Origin: Darksidea phi | Taxonomy: Eukaryota; Ascomycota; Dothideomycetes; Pleosporales; Lentitheciaceae | Length of the DNA: 64,000 nucleotides | NCBI GenBank assembly: GCA_030770425.1 | Contig: JASJFT010000081.1 | Coordinates: forward strand, 1 to 64,000 | Direction: 5' to 3' | In this document: in pieces, positions 36,401 through 47,583 of the stretch | Layout: every line of letters begins with the position of its first letter | Numbering within the stretch: position 1 is the first letter of the stretch | The notes under the pieces: model-generated | What the model saw: only the letters and a program-made list of their open reading frames with translations | Databases searched by the model: none | What the model was told of the DNA's origin: nothing | Translations under genes and position numbers: made by a program

Positions 36401-37472
36401 CAACAACTCTGACAAGTGCCTCGCAATATGGAGTGTTGCTAAAATCCTCCGAGACATTCTTCATGAAGAGTATGCTGCGGGAATGTGGGCGAAGCAATTA
36501 GTCGAGCAGCTAGCGTGGAAGGTGCAAGATTCGAGGACGAGTAAGAGGTCAGCGGACCTACAGGTTGAGAATCCGAGCTGGACTTGGACGAGTATACATG
36601 GGGGCATTGTGCCCCAACACAGGATCGCTGAGCGAGTTTATAGGATTACCGACCATGAAGGGAATGAATTAGGCTTTAAACTCAAAGATGGGAAGGGCGG
36701 GAGGGACCAGATGCCGATTCTGACGAGTAAGAGTCTTGCGATTTCGGGATATGTGCATTCGGCGTATATGAAGAAGAACGGTCGCAGCGAATCTGGGTAT
36801 GAACTTTCAGTACGCATTGACAAAAGCCGTGAAGTTGTCTTGGACGCCTTTCCTGACGAGGATCCCGGGGTGATGCCAGAACTCTATGCGGACTGTGACT
36901 TTTTGGTTCTTGCTTTGAGTACAACATTGAGCGACGAAGAGGTAGAGGAAGAACTTGATGGAGCAGTGTATGAATACGGGGACGAGACTGGGGAAAACGT
37001 TGACGTCAAGCATGAGGACGATGAGGACGGCAGTGAAGGAAAGATCGAGACCAAGAACGGCGACGATGAAACCGAAACCGAAACCTTCGACTCATCTTTT
37101 GAGCCTATCAGCAGCCCCGACCTTGAATTTTACCCGGCCTCCAATCCGTTCTCTGAAAAGTACTACGGCATAGGGCTTCTTTTGATTACGTATGCTCGCT
37201 GGCTCGAGTTACAGCAACGCAGACTGCCCAGCCTACAGCATGAACACGATCTTCTCCAGCAACAGGCCGACCATTCATCCTGCTATAAACGGGCCTGCAA
37301 TTTGAAAAAAGAACTCGAAGGTGTCCAGAAGTTGTTGGGGGCGGAGAGGAAGAGCGGGAAGGAGGGAGAGCTGCGTTATCGCAGAGTGGGCATGGTAAAA
37401 TTTAGGGAGATGGATAGAGAAATTTGGAGATTCATGCAAAGAGGCATGCCGTTAAATTTTTGGCTTGATTAG
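33438..37472 (+). CDS. STAND P-loop NTPase, Cys-ribbon and HET domain fusion
   Basis: Two exons (33438-33641 and 33687-37472) with a 45-nt intron that splits the P-loop exactly give 1,329 residues. HCFGGPGCGKTELA at about 60-72 is Walker A and TCAFLIVDGYDRI at about 160-172 is Walker B. A ribbon with four CxxC pairs follows at about 212-255 (CDSC, CSEC, CYPC, CTNC). The next stretch is helical, like the end of a NACHT module. A second Cys cluster (CSFCHDN ... CIFCEAL) leads into a HET domain at about 730-835 with YCTLSHSWG, LGIRYIWIDSLCIIQ and GLFRTR. The C-terminus has an acidic run and then a coiled coil. HET domains trigger incompatibility cell death. Placing HET after the NTPase is the reverse of the HET-D/E layout. 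An additional upstream exon cannot be excluded. Confidence 0.85.
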
Positions 37473-37573
37473 ACTATGGCTAAAGAAATTAGTGGTTGAG
37501 TAGCATGTAGGCATTCGGATATGAAATTGAATATTAATAGGAATAGAACTTAATAGAGTGTAGATTTCTTTAA

Positions 37574-37748
37574 AGAAGATTATTATTGGTCCGGATTTAT
37601 ACAGTAGAAGTCTCATTTGTAAGGTCCGCACGAAACGCAGTAGAAGTGTGTGCACAGTAGAGTTGCTATACCCACACCTTCTACACGGTAATAGAGCTGT
37701 AGAGCTGTACACGGCAAGACCGACGAGGTGATGTTTCGAACATCGAGG
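37574..37748 (-). repeat. LTR-like dispersed repeat, copy 1
   Basis: The reverse complement matches 47224-47408 over about 175 bp. Shared words include TGTTCGAAACATCACCTCG, GTACAGCTCTACAGCTCTAT and AAGGTGTGGGTATAGCA. The segment begins with the palindrome TGTTCGAAACA and contains a TATAAATC box, as a solo LTR would. No target duplication or internal domain was found, so the class is inferred. Confidence 0.6.
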
Positions 37749-39363
37749 GACGGAATTCTGCACTCTTAGTAAGCCAAATGAATGTTAAATGTAGACCTCC
37801 ACTTCATACTGAGCCATGTGATAATAGTGTCCGTCCACATGAATATCCAAGCAACGACCGCAAACCAATCAAACGGTTAGAAGTCAAGATGGCGCCGGTT
37901 CGAGTGTGATAGTAACAAAGTTTCTGGAGAGTTTCCACCAGGCTGTTTGGAGCGCATGTTCTACCACGGGAGACAGTAACCAATATTTTCAGGATATAGT
38001 ACCTGTATGCACAACTTATGCGTCGTTCGCGAAGTCCGAGAGTACAACAGATGCCTCTGAAACCTCATTGGGCGTCGACAAACGCAAGAAAACAGCCATA
38101 TTCAGCATCTTTGGGGCGTCGTTGCCTATTTATCCGACGTGCATGAGGGCTCGGTGGGGCTCGGGTCTGGATTTTTAGATACGTACCGTGATCGCTATCC
38201 TCAAGAACTCCAGACATCATTACGTTAGCTCGAGTTCCATACTTTACGGGAAACTTGCGTTCTGGGCATAGAACACATACCTAAAAGCGCCTTTTTACCA
38301 ATAACTTTCATACGCATCATAGCTCGTCTTGCTCGTAAAGGAGGCAATCAGCATCGGAGGCAGCGCCTTCGCTCTTTCCTTCGCCTCGGCTCCAGTAGGT
38401 CATGATACAGAAGCTTTTTACCTTTGGGAGTGTCGCAAGCCTAGCTTCTCAGCCGCAACGCGCCCACTCTGGAGGCGTTCCTCTTTCCTCGTGGTTAACC
38501 GGCTTCCAAACCAGTTTCGCCGTACCTAACGTTGAAAGATGCGAAAGAGAGAACTTTGCCCTTCAGGCGAATGCTAGGGCCTACAGCAGACGCGGGTTAG
38601 GTTTACATAAAGTTGATATGTTCCTAAAAGCATAGCTAAGATATGTTACAAATACCAGCGAATTCTACTTTAGCTTATCTTATCCAAGGCTTTTACTTCT
38701 GCTATGTTAGATAAGTTCACAGTACCTATAGCCGCAGCCCTTCTCTACTATAGCTTCTCAGATCTTCCTGGTCTAGGAATAAGCTACTCGGGTTGATAAA
38801 TATTTAAGATTCGGCTATAAGAGGCACTTACCGATTAGAATATAACGGTGAAGAAAGCTGATAGTGTTGCTTATGTTTGCAAATCGAGAAGGTGGCACTG
38901 TCAGGCAGGATCGCTTACCTGGCGGAAATTTGCCTAATACCAAATCGCCTTCTTGCCGTCAGTAAGCGAAACAACGAAATCTTAGCATACATTTAATTTT
39001 CGTCTTAAAGAATAACGCTTGTTGATAGTTCTAGAAAAATGGGTGAAGGTAAAATATAAGGTTTCTGGTCTAGACCGCTTAAATGGTAATTGTTATCGTG
39101 AAGGCTATTATTAGTGAGTGGGCGCAGTTTACGGACCCGGTGACAGGCTTCAGGCTCCCTTGGTTTCGCCTTGCACAGCCTCCGAATCCAAGCACCATAT
39201 AAAGAGCCCATACCAGCTTACGACACATATCACTTTGTCCACTATTTCGACTACTTTCCTCGGTAATTTCGTAAAGAGCGCCAAAGATTCCACCAACACG
39301 GCCATATTTCCTAACTCTTTCCTACTAACGAACATACTACCTCTATTCTATACTCTATAGAAG
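37749..39363. other. No supported gene; TA-rich relic at about 38600-38880
   Basis: Two frames of 77-90 codons (37906-38178, 38402-38635) have no recognisable features. Positions 38600-38880 are AT-rich and stop-rich, like a RIP-eroded repeat. A loose inverted pair (ATCGCTTACCTGGCGG near 38909 and the complement of TTGCCGTCAGTAAGCGA near 38955) lies to the right. Confidence 0.4.
39198..39205 (+). promoter_or_regulatory. TATA box of the Gly-rich gene
   Basis: TATAAAGA lies 166 bp before the ATG at 39364, and the leader between them is pyrimidine-rich with no long ORF. The position fits a TATA-driven promoter. Confidence 0.45.
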
Positions 39364-39693
39364 ATGGGCTGTTTCGCATCCAAGCCTAAGCCATCGACCT
39401 ACGGGCCTTACAACAACCAACCTCCCACGCCATGGGTCCCATGCACCCCGTACACACCCTATGGTATAGCACCACCAGGGATGCGTAGGCATGGTGGCCG
39501 CTCTCCAGGTTTTCACTACGGCGGTGGGCACACGAGCGGTTACGGATATGCTGCGGGAGGTTATCATGGTGGGGATTGCGGAGCGGATGGAGGAGGCTGG
39601 AGCGGAGGTGATGGTGGTGGCGGATTTAGTAGTAGCGGGGGCGGTGGATGCAGTAGTAGTGGAGGTGGAGGTGGAGGCGGAGGTAGCGATTAA
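39364..39693 (+). CDS. Small Gly/Ser-rich protein with MGC myristoylation/palmitoylation start
   Basis: An intronless 109-residue protein. It begins MGCFASKPKP, a match to the N-myristoylation signal (Gly2, Ser6) with Cys3 available for palmitoylation. A Pro/Tyr-rich part (PPTPWVPCTPYTPYG) is followed by a tail of about 60 residues that is almost entirely Gly and Ser with a few Tyr and Cys. Dual acylation would place it on the inner face of the plasma membrane or a vesicle. I do not recognise a family. The TATA box, good start and sharp compositional bias favour a real gene, although simple-sequence ORFs can arise by chance. Confidence 0.6.
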   Translation: MGCFASKPKPSTYGPYNNQPPTPWVPCTPYTPYGIAPPGMRRHGGRSPGFHYGGGHTSGYGYAAGGYHGGDCGADGGGWSGGDGGGGFSSSGGGGCSSSGGGGGGGGSD

Positions 39694-40506
39694 GGAGATC
39701 CCTATGCACGGGTATACCGAGGAGGAACGAGTCCGCTACGATGCGAGATAAAGTGTCGCTATGGAACGTGGGATAAACGCAGGAAAGAGCAAGGAAAAAG
39801 GACCTCCTGGGACTCACGCTTCACAATTAGCAGAAGTACATTGAGGCTGGAGGGATACCATGACAAGCAGCAGATTGGAAAGAGGAAACGCTTGGCGGAG
39901 ACTTGAATTGTGATTGAATGGGTTGTTGAGTGCTTTCGGTTCATCGTGGGTTGCGAGAATCGACCCGGGCTAGATGTGCACGGGCGGGCTGATTTCAGAG
40001 GGCTATAGAGTTGAAGGGTGCTGGGGCAAATAGAGATGAATTAGCTTGAGGACAATACGCAACCCAATATGGGGCTTTTTATGGCGAAAGACGCCGTTGT
40101 CGGGTCTCTAAGCCAGGAGAAAACCAACCTGGAAAGGATGCTAGAATGCAGCTTCCATCCGAGGGCGCTCGCACCGCTTTCTGTCGCCCAAAAGCAGCGT
40201 CTAACGGCGAGCACGTGGGTAGCAGTCAAAGGTACGCAGCAGGAACATATGCCAAATCAACCGATACCCTAATTAAGTTATCGAACTCCCTCTCGACTTG
40301 CACTATACCTATATTTCTCTCACCTATCAACCTACGACATACTCAAGTACTCTCGAGCTATTCCGTACCACTTATTTCATTCTTCTTATCCTAGGATTAT
40401 CTCATCTTCGAAAAAGCACAGCCTATCCCGTCCAGAACCCTCCAGTCCGTAAGTACAACCTACACCACGTTTCACAACCTCACTAACCATCCCCCAAAGA
40501 AACGCC
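39694..40506. other. Intergenic; pyrimidine-rich leader before the But2-like gene
   Basis: No supported gene. The last 200 bp are rich in C and T (ACCTATATTTCTCTCACC), like the leaders of highly expressed fungal genes. Confidence 0.35.
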
Positions 40507-41232
40507 ATGCTCGCCGCCCTCGCAACCCTCGCAACCCTCACCACCCTCCTCCCAACAACCCTCACAACCCCATACTACCCCTACCCCAACGCCACAAACA
40601 CAACCAACAGCACCACCTACCCAACCGGCACATCCGCCCCGACGATGCCAACCTTCTCTCCAGTCGTGCTCCCCTGCCAAACCTTCTACCCATCCGAACT
40701 CCGCATCCTCAACTCGCGCTACCCAGACTTCGACATGTCGCCGCTGCACGGCCGAAACAACATGTTCATGCTCCTCCGCCAACTCCCCACCACCTTCCAG
40801 ATCGCCACACAGATCCAATTCGACCTCGGCGCCGCCGCGCCGCCGAATGCGACATGCCATCTGCACCTGCAGTTGCCTACGGCGAATACGCAGACCATCG
40901 CGGGCTCGTCGCCTGTCTTCAATGTGTACCAGGTCAAGCGCGAGGCGGGCGCGTCTACGACGTGGAATATGTTCGAGGCGAAGAATATCACCGAGTGGGA
41001 GCCTAAGGTGTTTGGGCAGGTCAATGGAACCGAAGAGGCGCGCAATGCGCAGTGGGCGCTCAAGGGCGGCGTTTATGATATTGGTCCTACCCAGTGTAAT
41101 GAGACGTTGACGTGGCAGATGGGCATGGCGTTTGAGGGCGGAGCCGAAGTAAATTATTGGGATTTCATTAATGTGATGCCGCCTGCGAGTCCGGATCAGG
41201 GATTTAGGGTTGTTACAGGGTTGGGTTGTTGA
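40507..41232 (+). CDS. Secreted But2-like protein
   Basis: A 241-residue protein with a hydrophobic start (MLAALATLATLTTLLPTTLT) that could be a signal peptide, then a Thr/Asn/Pro-rich spacer with NxT/S sites. The remaining 180 residues carry ELRILNSRYPD, HGRNNMFMLLRQ, TQIQFDLG, CHLHLQLP and a C-terminal NVMPPASPDQGF. This matches my picture of the fungal But2 C-terminal domain found in secreted or wall-associated proteins. The biochemical role is unknown. No intron is needed. Confidence 0.6.
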   Translation: MLAALATLATLTTLLPTTLTTPYYPYPNATNTTNSTTYPTGTSAPTMPTFSPVVLPCQTFYPSELRILNSRYPDFDMSPLHGRNNMFMLLRQLPTTFQIATQIQFDLGAAAPPNATCHLHLQLPTANTQTIAGSSPVFNVYQVKREAGASTTWNMFEAKNITEWEPKVFGQVNGTEEARNAQWALKGGVYDIGPTQCNETLTWQMGMAFEGGAEVNYWDFINVMPPASPDQGFRVVTGLGC

Positions 41233-41485
41233 GCAAGTGGGAGATTGGTGAGTGGGTTAGGGAAGTGAAGAAGCGGAGGGCACGGTTGACGTTATGACAG
41301 TCTGTATGTGATCCATTTTATCATTTCGTCTAATGGTTGTTCCGGGGAGTAAATGGTTTCCCTGGAGGATCAGTAGGAGCACTATTGGCGATCAGACGTT
41401 ATATGCGTACCTATATGATGTCATTACCACATAGCGAGGATGCTACACGCCGTAAATACTACCTAAGTACTACGCTGTAGACCGC

Positions 41486-44284
41486 TCAAGGCCTCCAATA
41501 CTGCATAATGTCATGTGCCCAGTCAATAACCCCCGCAAGCCGGTCGCCCATACTCTCCTCAATCAGCTTCTCAAAATCCCTCGCCGCCTCCCCCTCACTC
41601 TTACCGATCCACATCCTCTGCTCTACTTTCCTCACGCTGCCCTCTCTCTCCACCTTGATATCTGGAATGTTCGCTTCCTTCATTAGCGCAAACAAGTTCA
41701 ACAGAAGATTGCTCGATTTGCGTAGAGTAGACCAGGCTGTGAAACAGTACTGCTTAAACGCAATATAGTTAGCACTGTCAGCACCACCCATGCCTTCAAC
41801 CATTTCGCGACAGAGTTTCATCTGCGGAGCGTATGGTTTCGGGTCGCGGCCGAGGATGTAGCCGAAGTCGACGTGGAAGAAGGCACCGGAGGGGGAGATG
41901 AGGAGGTTGTCTAAATGGCGGTCGCCAACGCCGAGGAGGTATGTGATGACGCAGTAGCCGGCGCAGGACTTGATGTAGGTGTCCATTGCTTCCTTCCTCA
42001 CACCTAGAGGTGCGGTGTCGTCTGGGTTGTTAGCACGTAGGTAGGCGAGTAGACTTCCTTTGTGCTTCTGCACAGCGGCTGCAAGGGATAAGGAGGGAAC
42101 GAATTGAAAAGCACCTGCTGAGCTAGAGGTAGCTAGAATGCGGTAGGGTGTGAGCTTTAGGTCTAGGTTTTCTTTCTTGAGGAGCTGATCCATGAGCGTG
42201 ATGACCTGGATTACAAGCTGGTCTTGACGGAGGTCGTCGCCCACTTTGAAGATGATCGGGTACTTCGAGTTCGTCGTAGTCTTGAAGTTGAGCACCATCG
42301 GAAGAAGACTTGACTTGAGGACATTGCACTCGTCAGGATATATGCCATTGATTATAACTGACGGATCCAGCGGGAGAGGGAGCGGATCGAAGTTGATCAA
42401 TTCGTTCTTAGGGTCCGCAAGCGCCTTCTTTAGACGAGTAAGCTTCGCCGATCTATCACCGCCACCGAAGCGCACATCTTTCGATATTTTGGCAAGAACT
42501 GTGAGTAGCTCGCCCTGTCGCTTGAACGTTTTGCGTGTTTCAGCGCCTTGCGGTGTCGATTCTAACTCTTCCATGAAATCAAACTCCACTTTTGCGAAGA
42601 GGACGCGATGCTCAGTTGCCTGATCGTTGCTAACATCGCTGATTTCAACCATGAGGTACCAGTGCAAGAAATTGCCAAGACTGAAGCTGTTCGCGGCGCG
42701 TGTGACGAGAAAGCGGGCAAGCGACGAGTCATCGCCTTCACCAGCAGCTTCATACTTTAGAGCTTGCACAAGCTGGAGGAGGTACAGTTGCAGTTCCTCA
42801 TCGTCGGCTTTCTTTAGGCGCTCGACTGCGTAGCTGCGAACAACAGGGTGGTCGAATTGCGGTCCGAGGAGTTCCAGCGCATCGTCAACATCGATTTCCG
42901 CCCATTTGTCAAGCATTGGGACGGCTTGTCGTACTTCTCGCTCGTTCTTCCAATCGACGCATTTGACAAACTTGGTGAGAGCGCGTTTGTCGCGAGACAG
43001 GTAATAACGAAACTTCCAGATGTCGTCGCGCTCGTGCGATGTAATCTCTTCAAGCGGCCCTTTGGCCATGAGCCTGTTCAACTTGTCGCGGGCATGCACA
43101 TTCGGCTTCCTATCACGGTCGAGCGAATCCGTCTGGTGGCTGCGCTGCAGTGCGCGATGCTTGTCCTCGGCCGGATTGACTTTCCTTCCCACCTCTGGAT
43201 CGTAGATGCGAATCAAGCGTCCAGCATCTGCGTCGCCATAAGCATTGGCAATACCAGGGCCGAGCGACACCTCAGGTGGCGGTCGTAACCGCACTTCAGA
43301 ATCCGCAGACAGCTTGATGTCTGACACAGGGGGCGGCGAGTATTCGACATCGGTAAACACTATAGAGTGATCGAACCGAGGCAGTTCAATGTCAAGGTAG
43401 AACAGCTCCCCTTTCGACGGATCTTCGCCATGGCCGTTGGTGCCGTTGGTGCCGTTGGGCTGTACTTTGACTCCACAGCTCAGTGCCGCAGCCTCTGCCT
43501 TGAGCGCCTGGTTTCGAATTTTGGACATCTTCTTGAAGACCAGTGCATCAAGCCACTGGTTCTGCGGTAGATCACCCATCTCTTGCTTCTTCAGGAGCTG
43601 CTCTAGACGTTGCATCTCTGCGACCTGTTCATCGACGGCATCTTCCGGCATGACATCCTTCCTGCCCTTCCGCGCCGGTGGTATTACCCAAGGTGTGGTT
43701 GTGCTGGACAGTCCATCTGCGGCCTTGAAGCGGTGCAGTCTACACCGCTGCCGCCCCTTTAGCAGCGTGTTATCCTTGTCAAACAGGGGTATCGTGGTGC
43801 CGCCGAAAGGTATAGCATGCCGGTCGGAGTCCGTGTCTTCAGCCGGGGACAGATCCCACACGGTTATCGCAATCTGGGCCGATGCGGGGAGGTTCGCGTA
43901 GGTAATTGGAAGACCCAACCACTCATTCCATATCCGCGCGTTCTTGAAGGACTTGTACGCTGTCTGGACAGGTACGGTAAGGGGTTTGCTGTCGGCCCAT
44001 ATCTGGACGGTAACGTATAGTTCGGAATGTGGGCTGATATAGATAAGCCAGTGGCATTACTTCATGTAAAGGGGAACCAACTTGAGATTCGACGCTCGAT
44101 GTCGGAGTTCCGGGCGCTTCAGCAGAACGGAATAGGGAACAGGCTTCTGGTGGCCATCTAGGCGGTCTCTATGCATACTTAGCACTCGCACGGATTTTGT
44201 CGTACGTGATTACTGCTCTCACATTCGAACGTGAACCAATAGCTCCCTCAGATCGGTCGATGTGGCAAAGTGAAAGGCTTCCAT
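41486..44284 (-). CDS. vps34: Class III phosphatidylinositol 3-kinase Vps34
   Basis: Three exons (44284-44223, 44177-44082, 44033-41486) with 45- and 48-nt introns give 901 residues. The first exon begins MEAFHFATSTDL. The C2 domain (about 20-300) contains PYSVLLKRPELRH, YVTVQIWADSKPL and HAIPFGGTTIPLFDKDNTL. The helical PIK domain follows (IWKFRYYLSRDKRALTKFVK). The kinase domain has KVGDDLRQDQLV at about 647, the catalytic loop GVGDRHLDNLL at about 752 and HVDFGYILGRDP at about 772. The protein ends MQYWRP, matching the essential C-terminal helix of Vps34. It makes PI3P on endosomes and autophagosomes together with Vps15 and Vps30/Atg6. It is divergent from nse4 across 408 bp. Confidence 0.96.
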
Positions 44285-44692
44285 CTCGAGCGGTGAAGCG
44301 GCCATTTGCTATCACGGGCCATGGAGGTGGGTCATGGAACAGTTGCAGGCCAGCCCCGCGGGATAACGAGGGGGAAAATGGAAGTTGAGCACCGAAGATG
44401 GAGAGATTTATGCGCTGCACGCTCTCGTAGTATGTATGCGGCAGTAGGCGTGATAGTCTGTGGGCAAGACAGGTCAGCGTTATGTAAGGCTTCCTTGGGC
44501 ATCGGCTATCACAAGCTCACGTCGGGAGCACGGGTTTAGTTTCGCGGGTGAGCGACGCGTTGCGGCTTGGCACACGCACGGCGCGGTGGACCTTTTCCAG
44601 TCGCGCTAGACGCGCCACAGTTGCTCGCGCCCGTCTCCCCTCGTCAACACCACGACGGCCGCCCTTCCCCCTTACCCACCCCGAGCGCAATC
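44285..44692. promoter_or_regulatory. Divergent vps34/nse4 promoter
   Basis: 408 bp separate the two start codons. No TATA box was seen, as is common for housekeeping genes. An in-frame upstream extension of the nse4 frame to about 44567 has no ATG in good context. Confidence 0.5.
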
Positions 44693-46338
44693 ATGGCACG
44701 ACTCAACACGCGGACTTCGGCGACGCCACAGATCAGCCGGGCCGGCACCATCGACTCGCTGTATAGGGACCCCACCCCTGCCCCACAAGTCAATAGAGGC
44801 AGCACGGCGCGACAGTCGTCGTATTCAGTCATGAGTCCTGCCCCGTCGCTGGACTCAGACAAAGAGAACGATGTGCCCGGCTCATACGAAGCGACGCCGC
44901 GCCCGAAGAGCAGAGGCGTAGCCATGGCCAGCAAGCGTGGGCAGCGCCTTATCACGCCCGATTCTGGCAACTCGAACAAGCGCAGACGAACCGGCGATTA
45001 CCGTCTCGGCGATCCTGATAATCACGATGATGAGGATGACAGTGTGCCAGTCTTCCAGCACCAGGAGCCGGACCAGGGGCTGGCTACGCCTGACGACGAT
45101 GAGGAGGAGGGGGCCCTCCGCTACTACGACCCAGACCAGGACCCCGAGGAACGCCGGATGGTGAGCGCAAGCATCCGGAATCACCATCGAGAAATACAAG
45201 GTGAGAGGTACGGTCCAAGTCCGCTGCTTGCTGCTGATCGTTGATAGACAACCGCGACGAGTTGCTCAAACGGGGCGGCGAATTGATACCGATGCATATT
45301 CTCCGTGCGGATGTCAACCTAGGCAAGCTGAGACAGACGGACCAGGCTGTACAGGACTCCCGTCTTATAGTCACCATGACGGATATTGCGGGCAAGCAAC
45401 TGAACGAGAGTCTCCACGGCAACAACGCGGGCATCGGCGTCGATGTCGACCAGTTCGTGTCCCGCTGTATCTACTACATGAAAGAAGGCGAACCCGCGGG
45501 CTCAGACGAAGCAAGTTCCACACAGTCGCGCACCCGCCGCCGCCCCACGCAACATGAACAAGCGGATGAAGACGAAGAAGATACCGGCGAAGGCCTCGAT
45601 TGGGCCTACCTCGGCAGGGCCGCGTGCTTTCCTAGCAACAAGAGGCCGCCCGTTCCAAGCTTTTTACTCGGCCCCCTTTCGGTGCAGAAACGCGCGCGTA
45701 CTGTGCAGACGCGACGCGCCAGATCACAGCGACAGCCACTCGGACCTGCAACCCGTCCCCAGGAAGTCCGGCAGGAGGATATCAAGCAGTCCGAAAACTC
45801 AAATCTTACCCATCTCGTTACAACCATCAGAACACGTCTGAGCAACCATATCATGGAAGGCTCCGACAGGATTGAGGCAGAGCTCAACAGTATCGAAGAC
45901 CCGGACGATGAGGACCATTTTGCAGCTTGCAGTCGCCATCGAGTATACATGACTCCGACCGGCGAAGCAGCTACATCTCTGTTCGACTTTGCTATTAATC
46001 CGGACTCCTTCGGACAAACAGTCGAGAACCTCTTTTACATCAGCTTCTTGATCCGTGAAGGAAACGCAAAAATTTTAGTAGATGACAACAGCCTTCCATT
46101 ACTAGGTAAATCAATCGCGTTATTTACTTGAATTCACATCTAACAAAGCGCAGTTCCAGCAGAGGCGCGCTCACTCGGTGACCAACGCGAACAGAACGTG
46201 GAAAAGCACCAGGCCATCTTCAGCATCGACTGGCAGACATGGAAGGCACTAATCGAAGCTTTCAACATCAAGGAGTCACTCATTCCTCACCGCGCGACCG
46301 ATGAAGCCAACATCGCGCCAGGCGGTTGGCACGGGTAG
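44693..46338 (+). CDS. nse4: Non-SMC element 4 (Smc5/6 complex kleisin)
   Basis: Three exons (44693-45200, 45248-46105, 46154-46338) with introns of 47 and 48 nt give 516 residues. A disordered N-terminus rich in Ser, Pro and Asp (1-165) precedes the conserved N-terminal helix domain (NRDELLKRGGELIPMHIL, TDQAVQDSRLIVTMTDIA) and LDWAYLGRAACF. The C-terminal winged-helix part contains TVENLFYISFLIREGNAKI, then VPAEARSLGDQREQNVEKHQ and FSIDWQTWKALIEAF. Nse4 is the kleisin that bridges the Smc5 and Smc6 heads and binds Nse1/Nse3, acting in DNA repair and replication in the nucleus. Confidence 0.93.
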
Positions 46339-46938
46339 AGGAAGGACCAAGTGTAGCACTAGCTCATCCCTTACCCGGTTTCAATCTTTAATTTTTTACC
46401 CATGTCTTTTTCCAGAGACTCTTGGTCGACATATACACATCTCCCATTTCTGTTTCGTGGGGCGTTCACGGCGGCTATTGATTCAAAACGGAGGTGGTAA
46501 CCTGCGCGGCGTTCTTAAAGTTTCGTTCCGTTTAATGATACCCAACATCTTCTCCTCTTCTCATCTACATAGATACCCAGATCCCCTTCTCATCATACAT
46601 TTGCTTCGTCTCGACATGACTATCATGTAGAAAAGTAACATAGTGCACCAGCGTGATGCTCTGCCTCCTGACTAGACATGGATATCCGCAGATAGAACAC
46701 GAAGGAGTGTATGGATAAGGTGGTGTGGTGGACACTGGGAGGAGTGGACGAGTGTAGGGTGAATACATGTTGAGGGCTGAGTGGGCAGCGGGGAAAGACC
46801 GGCGAGTTGTGGGTGAGTAGTAGGCTGCTCACCAAACAGGATTATCGTATCCTACTTCCGGCAGCAGCAAGTGGCAATATTGGTTTGGATTTTCATAGTG
46901 GTAGTCTCGCAAATCACATTATAATAACATCTTATGCC
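46339..46938. other. Intergenic, nse4 3' side
   Basis: Includes the 3' UTR of nse4. No supported ORF and no RNA gene was seen. Confidence 0.35.
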
Positions 46939-47150
46939 CCCTCCCCCAGGACCTTGGGCCACTACCCGGCGTGACGTCACGTTCGCTCCCGGGCTGGCTG
47001 TGTTTTTCGTAATTCTAATCACCTCATTGTGTTTCAATATTTCGACATCTCACGCAACCGCACAGGTAGCAACTACACGATAAGAACAGCCCCGAATTTA
47101 CCAATAATACATACAGACAGTTAAACGCGCCGACAACGCCGGACCCCCCA
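46939..47150 (+). repeat. Dispersed repeat, copy 2
   Basis: Inverted partner of 66-275. It contains the same CGTGACGTCACG palindrome and the run TCACCTCATTGTGTTTCAAT. It ends only about 74 bp before the LTR-like repeat at 47224, so two repeat families meet here. Confidence 0.65.
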
Positions 47151-47223
47151 CGTACTAACTCATCGCTACCGCTGTTGGTCTCCCAACGCGCTGTAGTTCG
47201 GCAGCACATGTCATTACTCGTCG

Positions 47224-47408
47224 CCTCAATGTTCGAAACATCACCTCGACGCTCACGATCGACAGTACTGTGTACAGCTCTACAGCTCTATTATCGTGTA
47301 TAAGGTGTGGGTATAGCACCTCTACTGTGTACAAACTCTTACTGTGTTTCGTGTGGATCTTATAAGAAGACTCCCACTATGCAAATCCAAATCAAATAAC
47401 ATCTTATG
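47224..47408 (+). repeat. LTR-like dispersed repeat, copy 2
   Basis: Matches the reverse complement of 37574-37748, beginning TGTTCGAAACATCACC and ending near CAAATAACATCTTATG. Divergence is spread along its length. No coding part is nearby, so a solo LTR or other short mobile element is inferred. Confidence 0.6.
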
Positions 47409-47583
47409 CTAGGCAAAATTATGTCATTCCAATGCTGTTGATTCTTCAAGTGAACTTCAGATAGTAGAGCCACCATATGGCAGCAATAGGGATGCAATCA
47501 CTCCACTGATGGCTACTAAAACATTCATCTACCCTAGCGAGTACTAGTACGAGGACGGAAAGAATGATTAATCGATTGGGCCG

